Part shown: positions 15,826 through 24,066 of the stretch, piece after piece
Position numbering within the stretch: the stretch's first letter is position 1
How the letters are laid out: the number at the start of each line of letters is the position of its first letter
Notes under the pieces: generated by a model
What the model was told of the DNA's origin: nothing
Seen by the model: only the letters and a program-made list of their open reading frames with translations
Databases searched by the model: none
Assembly (NCBI GenBank): GCA_964345215.1
Contig: CAYFQH010000024.1
Location: forward strand, 1-31,492
Direction: 5' to 3'
Length of the DNA: 31,492 bases
Source: CAYFQH01 sp964345215
GTDB lineage: Bacteria > Bacillota > Clostridia > Christensenellales > Aristaeellaceae
Made by a program: the position numbers and the translations under genes

Positions 15826-16434
15826 TTACAGCTGTACAAACTGGGCCAGCAGTTCAGCAGTTTTTTCAACACCCAGGGCAGCGGAATTAACACAAAGGTC
15901 AAAGCTTTCCCGTTTTCCCCATTTGTTTGAGGTATAGTATTCGTAATAATTAGCCCGCTGTTTGTCTACTTTTTTAATTTGATCTTGGGCCTTATCTTTT
16001 TCTTTGCCATAATATTTTACTGCTCGTTCAATTTTAGATTCCATGGGAGCCTGAATGAATATTTTAACAAGGCGAGGATCTTCTTGCAACACCCAGTCGG
16101 CGCAGCGGCCAACAATAACACAGGGCCCTTCTTTGGCGATTTGTTTAATGGCTTCAAACTGTGCTAGGAAAATTTTATGGTTTAAAGGCAGTTCCGTATA
16201 CCCATCCAGTAAATTGCTTCTGCCAGGCAGGCTGGCCATTAAGGAGAACAGATAGCTTCTTGTGGTTCTCTCGTCATATTCTTCAAAAAACTCTTTGCTT
16301 ATTCCACTTTCTTTGGCGGCCAAGGTTAAAATTTCCTTATCATATAAAGGAACATTCAGTTTTTTAGCCAGTATTTGAGCAATATAGCGCCCACCGCTTC
16401 CATATTCTCTGCTGATGGTAATAATTTTGTTCAT
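15826..16434 (-). CDS. Cytidylate kinase-like family protein
   Basis: The 202-residue protein begins MNKIITISREYGSGGRYIAQ, the signature of the cytidylate-kinase-like (AAA_26) family, with a P-loop variant REYGSGGR. VIVGRCADWVL and the C-terminal KRANYYEYYT-type region are family features. These proteins are related to nucleoside monophosphate kinases but differ from the housekeeping Cmk, and their substrate is not established. ATG 16434 is chosen because AAGGAGG lies upstream; the longer frame has no ribosome binding site. A possible -10 TATAAT lies at 16504-16499, without a clear -35. It is a single-gene unit closed by its own terminator. Confidence 0.88.
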   Translation of the reverse strand: MNKIITISREYGSGGRYIAQILAKKLNVPLYDKEILTLAAKESGISKEFFEEYDERTTRSYLFSLMASLPGRSNLLDGYTELPLNHKIFLAQFEAIKQIAKEGPCVIVGRCADWVLQEDPRLVKIFIQAPMESKIERAVKYYGKEKDKAQDQIKKVDKQRANYYEYYTSNKWGKRESFDLCVNSAALGVEKTAELLAQFVQL

Positions 16435-16740
16435 AATAACCCTCCTTGTGCCTTTAGTAAACAATGGATATGAGCTTTTACCGCCTGTTCCTACCCTCAT
16501 TATATATCATTTTTCAATAATAAGATAGCTGTAAACAAGCCTGTCGTATAAATATTTGGTTGTATACACTACAAGAGATGTCTTTTTAAAAAATAAAAAA
16601 CCTTGGCTTAACCCCTGCAGCATCGCACAAGGCAGAAAGGCTTTAAATCATATAAAATTTTTAACATAATTAAGCTATATGCCAGGCAATCATCCAAGAC
16701 AACGAACAGCATATTAAAATCGATTTTATGCTGCCAAAGA
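16435..16740. other. Intergenic stretch upstream of the cytidylate-kinase-like gene
   Basis: No gene is seen here. The left end holds the leader and possible -10 element of the cytidylate-kinase-like gene. Between about 16600 and 16640 the minus strand can pair CCTTG with CAAGG and runs into a T-rich stretch, so this could be a leftover terminator of the decayed Nudix gene to the right. The remainder is AT-rich with scattered stops in all frames. Confidence 0.5.
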
Positions 16741-17228
16741 ATCGGGCCGCAGTTTAGCACCAGTTATGTAAAGGCCTTGTTATCCAATACTGTACCTTTT
16801 ATACCTCTTCTTTTTGAAGGGCAATTTCTTCAAATTCAAAATTTCCTTTTAAGGAAAATGTGTCAAAAAATTCGCTTTCAATCCATCCCATTTGTTATGA
16901 TCATCGTGCAAAATTTCTTTAAAGACATACAGGTATTCCACCCTGTCAATGGTTTTTTGATATCAAGGTCCAACTCCTCCTGTGTTTCCAGTATCAGCGT
17001 TTGGCCAATTCTTTCGCCTTTTTCAATATGCCCGGCAGCAGATACATACCACAAGTTGGCGCCTGTTTGCTTTAAAGGGCTGCGCTGCTGTAAAAGAATC
17101 TGATCTTTTTGGTTTAAAATCCATAAATAAACTGCCCAATGGCATATACCCTTTTGATGGGGCAGGCTTCGCTTCCCTTTTTTCCCTGTTTTTTTGCCAA
17201 ATTAATTATATACATCAAAATATTCCAT
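16741..17228 (-). pseudogene. Decayed Nudix hydrolase gene (isopentenyl-diphosphate isomerase/YfcD-like)
   Basis: From ATG 17228 the minus strand reads MEYFDVYN, then TAA, then FGKKTGKKGKRSLPH in the same frame. It goes on with HWAVYLWILNQKDQILLQQ, SPLKQTGANLWYVSAAGHIE and KGERIGQTLILETQEELDLD, the last two spanning the Nudix box. After that the frame is lost. Homologous pieces continue in shifted frames (EYLYVFKEILHDDHNKWD, then IESEFFDTFSLKGNFEFEE, then VLDNKAFT). The arginine of the REUxEE Nudix core is also replaced (LETQEEL). The gene thus has one early stop, at least two frameshifts and a lost core residue, and is dead. Live relatives hydrolyse nucleoside diphosphate derivatives. Confidence 0.8.
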
Positions 17229-17270
17229 TGCCCCGCCTTGGTATTTTTATTTAATCATTATGTTATAAAT

Positions 17271-17313
17271 AAAAGGGTAAAAGCAATGTTTTGATTGTTG
17301 CTTTTACCCTTTT
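17271..17313 (-). terminator. Terminator of the potABCD operon
   Basis: The arms AAAAGGGTAAAAGCAA (17271-17286) and TTGCTTTTACCCTTTT (17298-17313) pair perfectly over 16 bases around an 11-base loop. It begins 21 bases after the potD stop. The T-rich end on the minus strand supports intrinsic termination. Confidence 0.9.
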
Positions 17314-17334
17314 GGCTTTTTATACTTTACCTGG

Positions 17335-18375
17335 TTACCTGGCTTCCTTCACTTCCATCCAAAGGGCATTGTAAATGGCCGCCACATCATGTACATCATG
17401 AAAAAACTCGCAGCGGTCAACAATATCTTGAGTAGGATTCATGGTTAAGTTGTTTTTGTACTCATCCCCCATCAGCTCAATGGCACCCATATTGGGAGAA
17501 GAGTACCAAATTTCTTCACAATTCATCTGGGCAATTTCAGGCCGGCAAAGAAATTCAATAAATTTTTCCGCGTTCTCTTTATTTTTGGCCCCTTTGGGAA
17601 TGACCATGGCATCAATCCAAATGTTAGAACCCTCTTCTGGTACCGCATAAGCCAAATCTTCATTTAAGTCAATGGCATACTGGGCATCACCACTCCACAT
17701 TACTGCCAGGGCAGCCTCGCCAGCTACCATTTTGTCCTTCGTTTCGTCTACCTGGTAGGCTTTTACAAGGCCGGCTTGCTTTTGTTCAATTAAAAGGTCT
17801 TTAGCCTTTTCAAGAGCCAGAGGATCACGGCTGTTCATCGATTCGCCCATGTACTTTAAGGTAATGCCTAAAGAATCCCGATAGCTGTCGAGCATGAAGA
17901 TATTGTTGGCATACTTGCTGTCCCACAAAATACCCCAGCTGGTTACAGGCTCTTCAACCATTTTTACATTGTATAAAATGCCCACAGTACCCCACATATA
18001 AGGTACGCTGTATTCATTGGTGGGATCATAATCGGTATTTAATAAATTTGGATCAATCTCTTTAACGCTGGATACGTTATCGTAGTTGATTTTTTCTAAA
18101 AGGTCCAGGTTAATCAACCGCTCTACACAGTAGTCAGAAGGAAAAACCACATCAAAAGAGGAGGGGCTTGCTTCAACCTGCACCATCATATCCTCGTTGG
18201 TTGTAAAGGCCATGTAGTTAACTTTAATGCCCGTTTCTTGAGTAAAAAGGTCCAGCACCTTGCGGTCAATATAATCCTCCCAATTATATACGTTTACCAC
18301 ACCCTTATCAGCCGAGGCTACTGCCCCAAGGGCCAAAAGCAACACCAGCACCCATGCAAAAATACTTTTTTTCAT
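17335..18375 (-). CDS. potD: Spermidine/putrescine ABC transporter, substrate-binding protein
   Basis: The 346-residue protein is a PotD/PotF-type polyamine receptor. Family blocks are VNVYNWEDYIDRKVLDLF, FDVVFPSDYCVERL, YSVPYMWGTVGILYN, and AALAVMWSGDAQYA. The signal peptide MKKSIFAWVLVLLLALGAVA ends ASA-DKG, a signal peptidase I type site. There is no lipobox cysteine, unlike the binding protein of the other importer in this window. ATG 18375 is preferred since AAAGGA is nine bases upstream; ATG 18384 lies directly on that site. It is the last gene of the operon, 32 bases after the end of potC, and is followed by a strong terminator. Confidence 0.95.
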   Translation of the reverse strand: MKKSIFAWVLVLLLALGAVASADKGVVNVYNWEDYIDRKVLDLFTQETGIKVNYMAFTTNEDMMVQVEASPSSFDVVFPSDYCVERLINLDLLEKINYDNVSSVKEIDPNLLNTDYDPTNEYSVPYMWGTVGILYNVKMVEEPVTSWGILWDSKYANNIFMLDSYRDSLGITLKYMGESMNSRDPLALEKAKDLLIEQKQAGLVKAYQVDETKDKMVAGEAALAVMWSGDAQYAIDLNEDLAYAVPEEGSNIWIDAMVIPKGAKNKENAEKFIEFLCRPEIAQMNCEEIWYSSPNMGAIELMGDEYKNNLTMNPTQDIVDRCEFFHDVHDVAAIYNALWMEVKEAR

Positions 18376-18406
18376 TTGTTTCATTCCTTTCAACCAATTT
18401 TGTTTT

Positions 18407-19186
18407 TTACTGTTTTTTCTTTTTTGGCTCTCCGGCCCGTTTGTTAACAATAAGCAGAAGGCCTAAAAGAGATATAAACATCAATGCGCTTAAGGCATTT
18501 AATGTAGGTTCTATGCCGATACGGGCCTTTGAATACACATAGGTAGACAGGTTTTGTACCAGCGGGTTGGAAGTAAAGTAGCTGATAATAAAATCATCCA
18601 GTGATAAGGTAAAGGCGAGCAGCGCCCCGGTTACAATTCCTTCCCGTACTTCGGGCAAAATCACATGCCTCAGGGCATAACCTGGTGTTGCGCCCAAATC
18701 AAGAGCCGCTTCGTAGCTGTGCTTGTTCATCTGTTTTAGCTTAGGCATAACTGATAAAATAACATAAGGCGTATTAAAGGTAATATGGGCCAGCAGCATG
18801 GTTACATAGCCTCGTTCCACCTTTGTAAAAAGGAATAGAAGCATTAAGGAAATAGCTGTTACAATGTCGGGCATGGTCATGGGCAGGTTGGTTAAGGTCA
18901 TCATGATGCTTTGCCGGCGCTTTTTCATGGCATATATGCCAATTGCGGCCAGCGTACCTAAAATTGTAGCCACAATAGCAGAAATAACAGCCACGGTTAA
19001 GGTAACATACAGGGCCTTCATAATGGCCTGATCTTGAAATAATTGCTGGTACCACCGAAGAGAAAAACCTTCCCATTTTGCCCGGCTTTTACCTGCGTTA
19101 AAAGACTGAAAGATAAGAACGACAATAGGCGTGTATAGAAAAAGCAGAATCAGCCCCAAATAAGACTTTTTGAAAATCTTTCTCAA
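18407..19186 (-). CDS. potC: Spermidine/putrescine ABC transporter, permease PotC
   Basis: The 259-residue membrane protein has six hydrophobic segments, starting with YLGLILLFLYTPIVVLIFQS. It carries the EAA-loop block YEAALDLGATPGYALRHVIL, and the family stretch FTLSLDDFIISYFTS. Translation starts at a TTG (19186) that overlaps the potB TGA as TTGA, with GGAGGG eight bases upstream, so the two permeases are coupled. The C-terminus is lysine-rich (EPKKKKQ). It forms the membrane channel together with PotB. Confidence 0.95.
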   Translation of the reverse strand: MRKIFKKSYLGLILLFLYTPIVVLIFQSFNAGKSRAKWEGFSLRWYQQLFQDQAIMKALYVTLTVAVISAIVATILGTLAAIGIYAMKKRRQSIMMTLTNLPMTMPDIVTAISLMLLFLFTKVERGYVTMLLAHITFNTPYVILSVMPKLKQMNKHSYEAALDLGATPGYALRHVILPEVREGIVTGALLAFTLSLDDFIISYFTSNPLVQNLSTYVYSKARIGIEPTLNALSALMFISLLGLLLIVNKRAGEPKKKKQ

Positions 19187-20217
19187 ATCATGCTCCCTCC
19201 TTCGCCTTCAGGGTCAGCCTTGCGTAATACGCCCAGACTCAGCAAAATTAAAATCATCATCACCAGCGACAGGGCACTGCCCACGTTCCAATTACCTTCA
19301 GTTAAAAATTTGGCTTCTATTAAATCGCCAAACATCATGGCCTTCCCCCCTCCTAAAATACGAGGGATGAAAAAAGTAGTAACCGAAGGCATAAACACCA
19401 TGGTAATACCGGAAATAATGCCGGGGATACTCAGGGGAAAAACAATCTTTAAAAAAGTTTTTATACTGTTTGCTCCCAAGTCCTGGGCGGCTTCCGAAAG
19501 GCGGTAATCCATTTTGCTAAGCGAAGTATAAATGGGAAAAACCATAAAGGGTAAAAAGTTATACACCATGCCTAAAAGCACTGCTCCGTCATTATACATT
19601 AGCTGCAAACCTTCAAAACCCAATAGATGCAGGATGTTATTGATTAACCCCTGGTCTTCCAAAAGGGTCATCCAGGCAATGGTACGCAGTAAAAAGTTCA
19701 TCCACATGGGAATAATAAACAGCACCACCACCGTTGCGCCGATTTTCATAGACCTGTCAGCCATGATCATGGCTGTAGGATAGCCAATTACAAGGCAAAT
19801 AGCCGTACAGGCCAGAGCCATCCACAAAGAGTATACCAAGGTATCAATATTCACGCTGCCCCGCTTAATCAACTGGGCATATTCCTCACCCATAGAGGCG
19901 TAAAGGGTGTTTTTAGAATGATTGCTGTCCCAAAAGTTCTTAAAATTGTCTACTGTAAACTGGCCGTTAGCATCGGTAAAGGCGTAGTAACCAATTAGCA
20001 CAATGGGAATAAGGGTAAACAAAATCATCCAAAGGGTGTAGGGCGCTGCAAAAAGAGAGCGCCTGATGCCGTGATTTTTTTTAATGGAATAGGCAACAAA
20101 GCCTATAAAAGCAACCAAGCAAAGGGCCAACAGCCAATAAGACCAGGCGGGCAACTGTACAGAAAACTTCACCTTCCCATCAAGCCTCCTTTGCCGTATC
20201 TTCCGAAGGGGGCGCAT
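19183..20217 (-). CDS. potB: Spermidine/putrescine ABC transporter, permease PotB
   Basis: The 344-residue membrane protein is longer than usual PotB (about 280 residues). An extra N-terminal part (LPAWSYWLLALCLVAFIGFV plus a charged KKNHGIRR linker) adds one transmembrane helix. The standard protein follows, with LWMILFTLIPIVLIGYYAF, LFIIPMWMNFLLRTIAWM, and the EAA block SEAAQDLGANSIKTFLKIVF. The start is uncertain: ATG 20217 overlaps potA by 38 bases with a poor ribosome binding site, whereas GTG 20172 has AGGAGG 12 bases upstream and would remove 15 residues. Either way the added helix stays. Confidence 0.94.
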   Translation of the reverse strand: MRPLRKIRQRRLDGKVKFSVQLPAWSYWLLALCLVAFIGFVAYSIKKNHGIRRSLFAAPYTLWMILFTLIPIVLIGYYAFTDANGQFTVDNFKNFWDSNHSKNTLYASMGEEYAQLIKRGSVNIDTLVYSLWMALACTAICLVIGYPTAMIMADRSMKIGATVVVLFIIPMWMNFLLRTIAWMTLLEDQGLINNILHLLGFEGLQLMYNDGAVLLGMVYNFLPFMVFPIYTSLSKMDYRLSEAAQDLGANSIKTFLKIVFPLSIPGIISGITMVFMPSVTTFFIPRILGGGKAMMFGDLIEAKFLTEGNWNVGSALSLVMMILILLSLGVLRKADPEGEGGSMI

Positions 20218-21265
20218 CTTTCATGGGCTTCATAATATGAATGTTAAAAGGCACAATAGAAAGGCCTACCTTGCTCCCTGCCGGCTGCATGGTAGTTGAG
20301 TGTACCTTCCAAATGGCAGCCCCGGTATCAATCATCATTTCGTAATGAACGCCCTTAAACAAAACGCTGGTAATCGTGCCCACAACCTGCCCAACATCCT
20401 CGCCTACAAGCATAACATCCTCGGGGCGCACCACCACATCCACAGGGCTGTTTACCCCAAATCCCGTGTCTACGCAGGGAAAATCGTACCCGGAAAAATG
20501 CACCAGTTCATCTTCAATCATGACCCCTGGCATGATGTTGCTCTCTCCAATAAAGTTAGCCACAAAGGCGTTTTGAGGCTCATCATAAATCCGCTTAGGA
20601 TCACCGATCTGTTGAATACGCCCTTCATTCATCACCACAATGGTGTCACTCATGGTTAGGGCTTCTTCCTGGTCGTGGGTAACATATAAAAAGGTAATTC
20701 CCAGCTGCTGCTGCATGCTTTTAAGCTCCAGCTGCATGTCTTTACGAAGTTTTAAATCAAGAGCACCCAAGGGCTCGTCAAGGAGTAAAACTTCCGGCTC
20801 GTTTATCAAGGCCCTAGCAATGGCCACCCGCTGTTGCTGGCCACCAGAAAGGCTTTCAACACTGCGTTTTTCGTAGCCCCTCAGGTTTACCAGGCGAAGC
20901 ATCCGCTCCACTTTTGTTTGAATAACATCCTTTGAAGCCTTGGCAATTTTAAGGCCGAAGGCAATGTTTTCCTGAACATTTAAATGGGGAAACAGGGCAT
21001 ATTTTTGGAAAATGGTATTGACTTTGCGTTTATAGGGAGGGGTATCGGTAATATTTTTCCCCTCAAAAAGCACTTGGCCTGTGGTTGGATATTCAAACCC
21101 GCCAATGAGGCGCAGGGTTGTGGTTTTACCGCAGCCGCTGGGCCCCAGAAGGGTTAAAAATTCTTTTTTGCGTACATACAAATTAATATGATCTAAAACC
21201 AGGTTGTCATCATACTCTTTTGATAAGTTTTTTAGTTCAATTAAATGGTTGTTTTGCTCCACCAT
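20180..21265 (-). CDS. potA: Spermidine/putrescine ABC transporter, ATP-binding protein PotA
   Basis: The 361-residue ATPase energises polyamine import. It has Walker A GPSGCGKTTTLRL, the signature ESLSGGQQQRVAIARAL, Walker B VLLLDEPLGALDLKLR, and the switch histidine in LYVTHDQEEAL. The C-terminal TOBE-like regulatory domain is visible from VVVRPEDVMLVGED onward. ATG 21265 is taken as the start; a GTG at 21274 is only two bases from the AAAGG site. It follows the XRE-cupin regulator gene by 18 bases and overlaps potB. Length fits the family. Confidence 0.95.
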   Translation of the reverse strand: MVEQNNHLIELKNLSKEYDDNLVLDHINLYVRKKEFLTLLGPSGCGKTTTLRLIGGFEYPTTGQVLFEGKNITDTPPYKRKVNTIFQKYALFPHLNVQENIAFGLKIAKASKDVIQTKVERMLRLVNLRGYEKRSVESLSGGQQQRVAIARALINEPEVLLLDEPLGALDLKLRKDMQLELKSMQQQLGITFLYVTHDQEEALTMSDTIVVMNEGRIQQIGDPKRIYDEPQNAFVANFIGESNIMPGVMIEDELVHFSGYDFPCVDTGFGVNSPVDVVVRPEDVMLVGEDVGQVVGTITSVLFKGVHYEMMIDTGAAIWKVHSTTMQPAGSKVGLSIVPFNIHIMKPMKDAPPSEDTAKEA

Positions 21266-21283
21266 CGGCTGCACTACCTTTCA

Positions 21284-21826
21284 TTAAAATATAGGCGGAT
21301 TAGATATCCATAAAATTTTTGCCTTGGTCTTTCCTTTGTTTTCCAAATAGTGGCTTTCAACCGGGTGAATACAAAAGCTGTCTCCTGTTTTCAGCTTCCA
21401 TTTTCGCCCGCCCATGTGTAAAAAAGCGTTACCGCCAAGAACATAACCAAACTCCTCCCCTTCATGGGGGGGGAGCTCCTGGCTTTTACCCATAAAGCCA
21501 ATTTCAATTAAAATCGGCTCCATCTGATTTTTTTGCGCATCGGGAATCAGCCAAGTAATTTTACCAAGCAAAGTTTCTTCATCTATTTTTTCAAACATTT
21601 CCTCCGGCGTAAAAACCACCTTTTCTTCTCGTTTTTCGCTGAAGAAATCCGCAAGGCTGCTGCCTAGAGAGGCCAACAGATCTTCAAGGGTGGCAATAGA
21701 AGGGGAGGACAGGTTTCTCTCCACCTGAGAAATAAAGCCTTTACTTAGCTCACACCTGTCAGCCAATTCTTCCTGGGTTAAGCCCCGCTGAAGTCGAAGC
21801 CTCCTGATTTTATCCCCAATATCCAT
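21284..21826 (-). CDS. XRE-family regulator with C-terminal cupin domain
   Basis: The 180-residue protein has an N-terminal helix-turn-helix (IRRLRLQRGLTQEELADRCE, then LSKGFISQVERNLSSPSIAT) at about residues 5-60. A C-terminal cupin fold occupies about residues 100-178, with the small-molecule barrel motifs PPHEGEEFGYVLGG and GDSFCIHPVESHY. Proteins of this architecture, such as PuuR, repress polyamine or amino acid uptake and degradation genes and sense the substrate through the cupin. Heading the potABCD operon, it most likely controls that operon and itself; ligand identity is inferred. ATG 21826 has GAAGGTG five bases upstream. Confidence 0.92.
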   Translation of the reverse strand: MDIGDKIRRLRLQRGLTQEELADRCELSKGFISQVERNLSSPSIATLEDLLASLGSSLADFFSEKREEKVVFTPEEMFEKIDEETLLGKITWLIPDAQKNQMEPILIEIGFMGKSQELPPHEGEEFGYVLGGNAFLHMGGRKWKLKTGDSFCIHPVESHYLENKGKTKAKILWISNPPIF

Positions 21827-21864
21827 TTTTTCACCTTCAAATTCTTACACTTTCTAAGTAAATA

Positions 21865-21881
21865 GTTTAGATTTATTAAAC
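21865..21881. promoter_or_regulatory. Candidate operator in the regulator-pot leader
   Basis: The inverted repeat GTTTA-N7-TAAAC (GTTTAGATTTATTAAAC) lies just downstream of the -10 element. On the minus strand the octamer GTTTAATA occurs here and again over the -10 element. Spacing and position suit a repressor site, probably for the XRE-cupin protein, but this is inference. Confidence 0.4.
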
Positions 21882-21896
21882 AACAAATCAGACTAT

Positions 21897-21925
21897 ATTA
21901 AACCAGATCCCTCTATTTGTGTCAA
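21897..21925 (-). promoter_or_regulatory. Promoter of the regulator-potABCD operon
   Basis: On the minus strand, a perfect -35 TTGACA (21925-21920) and -10 TTTAAT (21902-21897) are separated by 17 bases. It lies about 70 bases before the regulator ATG and just after the EF-G-like gene's terminator. Confidence 0.82.
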
Positions 21926-21935
21926 TAGGTTTTAG

Positions 21936-21970
21936 AAAAAAACAACCTTGAATTTTCAAGGTTGTTTTTT
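21936..21970 (-). terminator. Terminator of the EF-G-like gene
   Basis: AACAACCTTGAA (21941-21952) pairs perfectly with TTCAAGGTTGTT (21955-21966) and is flanked by A- and T-runs. It lies about 15 bases after the stop of the EF-G-like gene on the minus strand. Confidence 0.92.
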
Positions 21971-21984
21971 GTATATGGTTTAAA

Positions 21985-24066
21985 TTAATCCTCGTCTTCT
22001 TCTTCTCGTTTTGCACTGTCAATAATTTTTTGTGCAGCATCAGCGGGTACTTCTTCATAGCGTTCAAATTTCATGGTGAAGCTGCCTCTTGCCTGGGTCA
22101 TTGAGCGCAAATCGGTAGAATACTTAAACATTTCAGCCATAGGTACTTCACCTACAACCTGCTGCTGGCCATCTACCTGGTCCATACCAATAATCCGGCC
22201 CCGGCGCTTGCTAATATCGCCCATCACATCGCCCATGTACTCATCGGGTACCAGCACTTCCACATGCATAACAGGCTCTAAAATTACAGGGTTTGCTTCC
22301 ATGCAGCCTTTTTTGTAGGCCAGGCGGGCAGCTGTTTTAAAGGCCATTTCCGAAGAGTCCACCGGGTGGTAAGATCCATCATACAGCTTGGCTCGAAGGC
22401 CTACCATGGGATAGCCGGCCAAAACCCCCTTGGGCAGGTTTTCACGCAAGCCTTTTTCAACAGCGGGAATGAAGTTACGGGGAACAACGCCGCCCACGAC
22501 TGCATCCACAAATTCAAAGTCCCCTTCTCCTTCTCCCAGGGGTGAAAATTCAATCCAAACATCACCAAATTGACCGTGCCCACCGGATTGTTTTTTGTGC
22601 CGGCCCTGGGCTTGAACGGTTTTTCGAATGGTTTCACGGTAAGCAATCTTAGGATCTTCCAAAACTGCATTGGCGCCAAACTTGCTTAAAAGCTTATTGC
22701 GCACTACATCTAGGTGCAACTCCCCCTGGCCAGACAAGATGGTTTCGGTGGTTTCGGTATTTTTTTCAATTTTGATGGAGGGATCTTCTTCTTGCAGCTT
22801 GGCCAGCCCGCCAAAGACCTTATCTTCCTCCCCTTGTTTTGCTGCAAAAACAGCCTTGCTGATAGATGGGGCTGGGAAGACAATTTCGGGGTACACAATG
22901 GGGTGGTTTTGATCGCACAGGGTATCACCGGTTGAGGTAAACTGGAGTTTGGACAGGGCGCCTAAATCTCCTGCATGAAGGGTTTTGGCGTTAATCTGTT
23001 TTTTACCCCGCAGTACATAAATGCCGGCAGCTTTTTCCATTTTACCGTCGTTAGCGTTAAATAAGGGTGTTGCGCTGGTTAAGGTACCGGAGCAAACCCT
23101 GAACATCGACAGTTTGCCAACAAAGGGGTCGGCAATGGTTTTATAAATAAAAGCGGAAAAGGGCTCGCTGTCTTTGCAGGCACGTTCCACTTCTTCTTCC
23201 GTTTTGGGGTTGATGCCTTTTTTTACAATGCCTTCAGGTGAAGGTAGGTAGGTGGTCATCATATCAAGGGCCTTGTCAATGCCAATACCTGTTAAGGCAG
23301 AGCAGGCAAAAACGGGAACGATGGAACCGTCTTTCATGCCGGCCCTGAACCCAGTTAAAATTTCATCGTGGGTCAATTCCCCTTCTTCCAGGTACTTCAT
23401 CATCAGCTCATCATCGGCACTTGCAGCGGCTTCTGTTAATTCTTCCAAAGCCTCATCAATAAATTGTTTCATGAATTCGGGAATGGGCACTTCCTTAAGG
23501 GCTTTGCCCTTTCCTTCATAGGCCTTGTTTTCAAGCACATTTACAACGCCTACAAATTCAGCGCCTTCCCCCAGGGGCAATAGCATGGGTACAACGCTGT
23601 TGCCAAACTGGGCGCGCAGGCTGTCTACCGTTTTGGGAAAGCTGGCATGCTCTTTATCCATTTGATTAACAATAAACATGCGTCCCACTTTGTTTTTTCC
23701 GGCATACTTCCAGGCTTTTTCTGTGCCTACGGCAACTTCCCCCATGGGGTTTACAACAATGGCTGCTGTTTCCACAACCCGAAGAGGCCCCATCATTTCG
23801 CCAATAAAGTCAAAATAACCAGGAATATCAATAATGTTTAAAATTTTTCCAGCCCAGTCAACAGGGGCAACAGCAGCACTAATCGAGCTGCCTCGTTTAA
23901 TTTCTTCCGGATCATAGTCACTTACAGTGCTTCCGTCATCAACTTTCCCTTGCCTGTCTATAATTCCAGCAGCGAAGAGCATCGCCTCAGCTAAAGTGGT
24001 TTTCCCCTCGCTGCCGTGCCCTAAAAGGGCAACGTTTCGAATATCTGTGGTACGGTATTCCGCCAT
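21985..24066 (-). CDS. Elongation factor G-like GTPase (EF-G paralogue)
   Basis: The 693-residue protein has the five-domain EF-G layout. The GTPase motifs are altered from true EF-G: G1 is GHGSEGKT (16-23), G3 is DIPGY (80-84) with Tyr instead of the catalytic His of DTPGH, and G4 is NQMD (134-137) instead of NKMD. The domain IV block GGHGQFGDVWIEFSPL and the domain V block PVMHVEVLVPDEYMGDVMGD are present. It belongs to the EF-G-like group common in Clostridia, whose role is not settled; it is not the main translocase. ATG 24066 has AGGGGGAA upstream. It is a single-gene unit with its own terminator. Confidence 0.92.
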   Translation of the reverse strand: MAEYRTTDIRNVALLGHGSEGKTTLAEAMLFAAGIIDRQGKVDDGSTVSDYDPEEIKRGSSISAAVAPVDWAGKILNIIDIPGYFDFIGEMMGPLRVVETAAIVVNPMGEVAVGTEKAWKYAGKNKVGRMFIVNQMDKEHASFPKTVDSLRAQFGNSVVPMLLPLGEGAEFVGVVNVLENKAYEGKGKALKEVPIPEFMKQFIDEALEELTEAAASADDELMMKYLEEGELTHDEILTGFRAGMKDGSIVPVFACSALTGIGIDKALDMMTTYLPSPEGIVKKGINPKTEEEVERACKDSEPFSAFIYKTIADPFVGKLSMFRVCSGTLTSATPLFNANDGKMEKAAGIYVLRGKKQINAKTLHAGDLGALSKLQFTSTGDTLCDQNHPIVYPEIVFPAPSISKAVFAAKQGEEDKVFGGLAKLQEEDPSIKIEKNTETTETILSGQGELHLDVVRNKLLSKFGANAVLEDPKIAYRETIRKTVQAQGRHKKQSGGHGQFGDVWIEFSPLGEGEGDFEFVDAVVGGVVPRNFIPAVEKGLRENLPKGVLAGYPMVGLRAKLYDGSYHPVDSSEMAFKTAARLAYKKGCMEANPVILEPVMHVEVLVPDEYMGDVMGDISKRRGRIIGMDQVDGQQQVVGEVPMAEMFKYSTDLRSMTQARGSFTMKFERYEEVPADAAQKIIDSAKREEEDED

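Noticed and set aside
16777..17254. Plus-strand reading frames of 90-108 codons in the Nudix region
   Set aside because: They are antisense to the decayed Nudix gene, and the homology is clearly on the minus strand.
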